Positions 60,601 to 64,000 of a DNA stretch of 64,000 nt are shown in pieces (within the stretch, counting starts at the first letter, position 1; the number at the start of each line of letters is the position of its first letter). The notes beneath the pieces were generated by a model. That model had not been told where the DNA came from. It worked only from the letters and a program-made list of their open reading frames with translations, and searched no databases. The stretch covers positions 56,714,205 through 56,778,204 of the forward strand of contig NC_134311.1 of NCBI RefSeq assembly GCF_949628215.1, in the 5' to 3' direction. The stretch comes from Phalacrocorax aristotelis. Lineage: Eukaryota > Chordata > Aves > Suliformes > Phalacrocoracidae. A program made the position numbers and the translations under genes.

Positions 60601-63600
60601 CCTGACCCAGGTGCAGGACCCTGCACTTGGCCTTGTTGAACTTCATGGGGTTTGCATAGGCCCACCTCTCCAGCCTGTCAAGGTCCCTCTGGATAGCATC
60701 CTTTCCCTCTAGAGTGTCAACCACACCACTCAGCTTGGTGTCATCTGCAAAGTTGCTGAGGGTGCACTTGATCCCACTGTCCATGTCCTTGACAAAGAGG
60801 TCAAATGATACTAGTCCCAGTATGGACCCCTGAGGGACACCGCTCATCACTGGTCTTCACCTGGACGTTGAGCTGTTGACCACAGCTCTTGAGTGCCACC
60901 ATCCAGCCAATTCCTTATCCACTGAGGGGTCCATCTGTCAAATCCATGTCTCTGCATTTTAGAGGCAAGGATGTTGTGCAGGACAATACCAAATGCTTTG
61001 CACAACTCCAGGAAGATGACACCAGTTGCTCTTCCCTTATCCACTAGTGCTGTAAGCCTGTTAAAGAAGGCCAGAAAACTTGTCAGGCACAATTTGCCCT
61101 TAGTGAAGCCATGTTTGTTGTCACCAATCACCTCTCTGTTTTCCATGTGCCTTAGCATAGTTTGTAGGAGGATCCCCTCTATGATCTTGCTGGGCGCAGA
61201 GTTGAGACTGACCAGCCAGTAGTTCCCCAGGTCTTCCTTTTTTCCCTTTTTAATAATGGGTGTTAAATTTCCCCTTTTCCAGTCACTGGGAACTTCATCA
61301 GTTTGCAACAACTTTTCAAATATGATGGATAGTGGCTTAGCAACTTCATCTGCCCATTCCCTCAGAAGCCTTCTATGCATCTCATCAGGTCCCATGGATT
61401 GTGACTTGGTGGTGATGGAGAAGACAGGGAAAAACTCTATACTGTTCCCCTGGAGTTTAGTTGCTTATGCACATATAAACTGAGTGCAAGATGCTGCATT
61501 CTTACTGTTGATCATTCTGTATCAATTTTGCATTAGCTTTTTAATGATACATGAAAGCCAAGCAAAAATAAGTTTGTGCTTCTGATACTTTCACTTGTGC
61601 AGGACTGTACACAAGCTTACTTTTATTTAAACAGCATTCTGAGAGAGTTTCATCTGGTTTTCCTTCTGGTATCAGACCATCTAGTTTTGCTTTGTCCAGT
61701 CTTCCCCTCTGAGACCAATAATATTCTGTTTAAGAACACTTCATTTTTTATCTTCTGCTTTTTATTTTCTGAACCTGTCTCTTAACTACCCTTTGGACTT
61801 AGAGTAGCTCTGCTTTGCATCACTTTCTTGCATGTTAGGCATTTCTGGGAAAGGATGTAGGGAGAGGAATCCTACCTCTCTGCTGGGTTGCTGGAGCTTT
61901 ACTACCTCACCACAGCTTCTTTGCCCAGTGGAGTGTTCAGTGCAGAAACATCATGCTGCATTCACATGATAACCATGCTGGTTCACCTCCTGCAGATGTG
62001 AATAAAGTAGTGTTGGATTTTTATTCCTTTATTCCTGTATTTTTATTCCTTAAAAGTTTCTTCTTCAGTCCGTGGTCTCTTCTTTCCAGTTCTGTTACTC
62101 TTGTGCCTCCTTCCCTTTGAGGTGTGCTTTTCCTTCTTCTTTTCACTTTCTATTCCTTTCCTTCTACAAGTCCTTCCTCTCAGCTCTGTTACTGCCTCAC
62201 TCTGCTCACCACAACCTGCAACAGGGTGAAGGGTTCAAAATAAAGATTGCATCCTAACTTACCTACACACAGAAATTTCCACAAGGAATGTAGTGGTTGA
62301 ATGCAGCAAGCTGTTTATGGCTGGGGTTATAACTAAGGGATGGACTAAGAAATGACTACAGATCCCAGCTGCAGAGAAACAACTGCCTGCTGCTAGCTGA
62401 TCGTGGAAAAAGGTTTAGTAAGCATTCCTCAGGAATACTGAGCAGTCTTATTCCTGTTGCAGGTAGGTTGATACCTTCTCCTTTCACAGATTAGAGTACT
62501 GCAATGAGGTTTCCCAGATATTGATCGTTATTTAGGAACTCTCTGGAAATGCAGGCATAACATTGGAAGTATGCCAGTACTCCAGCTAGGAACCCTGGCA
62601 GAGCAGCAAGCATGTGACCTAGGGCCTGATCAGTCTCAGAAGATATTCGGTGTTGTTTTACAAGGCCAAAAAAGCTTACAAGAAGCATAGCTCACCAGAG
62701 CATAGCCAAATCTAAGAGATAGACTTCTCAAAGTCCACATCATTAATTCTAGCTCAGTTCAAACATATCTACACCTACAACCAGTTTTGCAGACAATGTG
62801 CAAATATGGCAACAGTGTGATTTCTTACCAAAAAATGTGCTGAAATGGAGCATGGTGAAAACTTAAAATACAAATATCTTTGCAGGTCTGGAGCCAAGAA
62901 TTGTAACCAGATGGGATATTCAAAAATATGCAAGAAAGGCCTATGACTTAGGAATTCGTTACATTGGAGGTTGCTGTGGATTTGAGCCATATCACATCCG
63001 AGCAATAGCTGAGGAGCTGGCTCCTGAAAGAGGATTTTTGCCAGAAGCTTCTGAGAAACATGGTAGCTGGGGCGATTGCCTGAGCATGCATACCAAACCC
63101 TGGGTCAGAGCAAGGTATGTATATCTGAACTGGGAAGCACACCAGCATACTACTTGCAAAAGCTTATATTTGTCCATGCAGCAGACTGGCTTAACTGATA
63201 TGGAGGTCTAAATATCCCTGAATATCCTTTTATGTGTTAATAATTTTGAAGAATTAAATCTGATCTGGGAGCAGGGCAACGGGTGAAGGGGCAGTAGGAG
63301 AACTCCAGAAATTCTCATCCCTCTTTAAAATGAAGATTTGTTCTGAATTAACGTGAAGTATTTAATGAAAGTTAAGATCAAAAACTAACAGACTGCTGTA
63401 AAACGGCTCCTAATGGTGTGTGGCTTAGTGTTACTTTCAAGAACAAAAAGATACTTTTTAAGCATGTAGCATCTCATCAGGTGCTTTCATTCACACTTCT
63501 GTATCTAAATACAAAGTCAGTCTGTGCAAATTAGATGACCCTTTGCAATGGTCATTTAAGCCACATTTCCTTTAGTATTGTTGAGGTGCTGGAAAAAACA

Positions 63601-63799
63601 CTAAATTTCCTTTTCTGTCTTTAGGGCAAGAAAAGAATACTGGGAAAATCTGAAGCCTGCTTCAGGCAGGCCATATTGTCCTTCAATGTCAAAGCCAGAT
63701 GGTTGGGGAGTGACCAAAGGAGCCAGGGAGCTGATGCAACAGAAAGAAGCAACAAGTGAACAACAGCTGAAGGAGCTCTTCCAGAAACAGAAGTTCTAA
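45594..63799 (+). CDS. BHMT: BHMT, betaine-homocysteine S-methyltransferase (complete, eight coding exons)
   Basis: Cytosolic zinc enzyme that transfers a methyl group from betaine to homocysteine, giving methionine and dimethylglycine; in vertebrates it is a major liver enzyme. The exons are 45594-45632, 49586-49718, 53844-53962, 55954-56145, 56746-56893, 57793-57975, 62886-63114 and 63625-63799. They total 1218 nt, giving 405 residues plus stop (human 406), all with GT-AG introns and continuous phase. The zinc ligands are present: Cys219 in GVNCHFD and Cys301/Cys302 in [10 protein letters not shown] (human 217, 299 and 300). Substrate-site residues align with a +2 shift from human: Asp28-Gly29, Trp46, Tyr79, Glu161, Tyr162 and His340. 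The single homocysteine methyltransferase (TIM-barrel) domain covers about residues 14-320, and the C-terminal arm used for tetramer assembly follows. No catalytic residue is lost. Confidence 0.98.
45633..49585 (+). other. BHMT: BHMT intron 1
   Basis: The first 330 bp remain in the CpG island; the rest is AT-rich. I saw no interspersed repeat, RNA gene or further exon. Confidence 0.8.
49586..49718 (+). CDS. BHMT: BHMT exon 2
   Basis: Encodes residues 14-58: [20 protein letters not shown], then [19 protein letters not shown]. It contains the Asp28-Gly29 and Trp46 betaine-site residues. The acceptor is TCTTCAG|GGT and the donor GCAG|GTCAGT. Confidence 0.97.
49719..53843 (+). other. BHMT: BHMT intron 2
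   Basis: A 4.1 kb AT-rich intron. There is a short purine-rich GAAGGAAGAAGAGAGGAAG-type tract around 50600-50628. Nothing else was recognised. Confidence 0.8.
53844..53962 (+). CDS. BHMT: BHMT exon 3
   Basis: Encodes residues 58-97: [19 protein letters not shown], then [19 protein letters not shown]. Tyr79 matches human Tyr77. The acceptor is CTTGCAG|TTC and the donor ATAAGT|GTGAGT, in phase 0. Confidence 0.97.
53963..55953 (+). other. BHMT: BHMT intron 3
   Basis: Two kb of intron with a short A-run near 54146-54158 and no recognisable repeat or exon. Introns 4 (56146-56745) and 5 (56894-57792) likewise hold nothing that I recognise. Confidence 0.8.
55954..56145 (+). CDS. BHMT: BHMT exon 4
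   Basis: Sixty-four codons (residues 98-161): [37 protein letters not shown], ending [10 protein letters not shown]. The acceptor is ATACAG|TGC and the donor GAG|GTAAAT. The first codon gives Cys98 where human has Gly. Using the next AG six bases downstream would drop two residues. The length match to human favours the start given. Confidence 0.94.
56746..56893 (+). CDS. BHMT: BHMT exon 5
   Basis: Encodes residues 162-211: [19 protein letters not shown], then [20 protein letters not shown], ending QLVKAG. The acceptor is TTTCAG|TAT and the donor GCTG|GTAAGA. Tyr162 matches human Tyr160. Confidence 0.97.
57793..57975 (+). CDS. BHMT: BHMT exon 6, first zinc cysteine
   Basis: Encodes residues 211-272: [20 protein letters not shown], then [19 protein letters not shown], ending IDLPEFPFG. 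Cys219 is the first zinc ligand. The acceptor is CTCCTAG|GTG and the donor TTTG|GTAAGA. It is followed at once by a long pyrimidine tract in the intron. Confidence 0.97.
57993..58073. repeat. Long pyrimidine (C/T) tract
   Basis: Near-pure C/T for about 75 bp on the plus strand, beginning 18 bases after the BHMT exon 6 donor, with T-runs of 10-14. Confidence 0.7.
60007..61450 (-). mobile_element. CR1 LINE with two reverse transcriptase blocks
   Basis: It starts TAGAATCACAGAATGG on the plus strand (reversed CR1 3' end). On the minus strand the RT domain is split by a frameshift. One block at 61395-60847 has [20 protein letters not shown] and KGNLTPI-like text; the other at 60850-60497 has [12 protein letters not shown] and [11 protein letters not shown]. 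It is 5'-truncated and inactive. It lies in BHMT intron 6, antisense to BHMT. Confidence 0.93.
62886..63114 (+). CDS. BHMT: BHMT exon 7, zinc Cys-Cys pair
   Basis: Encodes residues 272-348: [20 protein letters not shown], then [19 protein letters not shown], and [10 protein letters not shown]. Cys301 and Cys302 complete the zinc site, and His340 matches human His338. The acceptor is TTTGCAG|GTC and the donor GCAAG|GTATGT. Confidence 0.97.
63625..63799 (+). CDS. BHMT: BHMT exon 8 with stop codon
   Basis: Encodes residues 348-405: [35 protein letters not shown], ending [10 protein letters not shown], then TAA at 63797-63799. The acceptor is TCTTTAG|GGC. This is the C-terminal arm involved in subunit contacts; the last few residues of the human protein (KSQ) are absent. 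Confidence 0.97.
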
Positions 63800-64000
63800 T
63801 CCACTGCAGTTCTGTCAATGTTAGAATGATTTATCAACAGTCCGCCTCGTGCTTCCTGAGAAAACCTGTGAAGATGAGTACCCTGATGATTTATCAGTTA
63901 ACTTGAAATGGAAAAGACAAAATGCAGGAAGAATGTGATTATAAATGAAATATGTCAAATTTTGATAATAAAATTTTTCTCTGGGCAAATAGTTTAGAGA
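63800..64000 (+). promoter_or_regulatory. BHMT: BHMT 3' UTR with polyadenylation signal
   Basis: About 165 bp after the stop, AATAAA occurs at 63967-63972, followed by a T-rich stretch. Cleavage would fall about 10-30 bases later, so the transcript probably ends close to the window edge. Confidence 0.75.

Larger units (their letters stand above)
57976..62885 (+). other. BHMT: BHMT intron 6
   Basis: The longest BHMT intron (4.9 kb). It starts with a C/T-rich tract (57993-58073), contains the minus-strand CR1 at 60007-61450, and has pyrimidine-rich sequence around 62070-62220. Nothing was recognised in 58080-60000. Intron 7 (63115-63624) also shows nothing. Confidence 0.8.

Overview
The window is nuclear DNA from a vertebrate, almost certainly a bird. 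Two intron-rich, highly conserved vertebrate genes fill it. The interspersed repeats are CR1 LINEs, several ending in the ATTCTRTG-type repeats typical of avian CR1, and no Alu, SINE-B or L1 sequence was seen. There is no prokaryotic-style gene, CRISPR array, tRNA or rRNA. Layout: (1) From 1 to 45221 the minus strand carries DMGDH (mitochondrial dimethylglycine dehydrogenase). Fourteen coding exons were placed by splice sites, reading phase and family similarity; they join in phase into 744 codons, from the start codon at 45221 to exon 14 at 11287-11346. The last part of the gene, about 115 residues by comparison with the human protein, was not found and should lie left of base 1. (2) From 44.7 to 46.0 kb is a CpG-rich island holding both first exons. 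The two start codons face away from each other, 372 bp apart, and a TATA box points toward BHMT. (3) From 45594 to 63799 the plus strand carries BHMT (betaine-homocysteine S-methyltransferase), complete in eight coding exons that give 405 residues, with a polyadenylation signal at 63967. The genes encode consecutive steps of choline/betaine breakdown: BHMT makes methionine and dimethylglycine from homocysteine and betaine, and DMGDH oxidises that dimethylglycine to sarcosine. They are divergently arranged around a short shared promoter, and there is no BHMT2 copy between them as there is in mammals. Non-coding content: seven CR1 copies or fragments (1-1131, 5566-6503, 11543-12766, 18422-18643, 26912-27540, 38874-40330, 60007-61450). 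Other features are A/C-only low-complexity tracts, TA-rich microsatellites including a long imperfect palindrome at 29739-29832, a GC-richer patch at 28790-29300, and one antisense exon-like stretch at 10846-10915 that I could not assign. The rest of the introns shows nothing I can name. No clearly new system was found. The most biologically notable feature is the divergent two-enzyme pathway pair.
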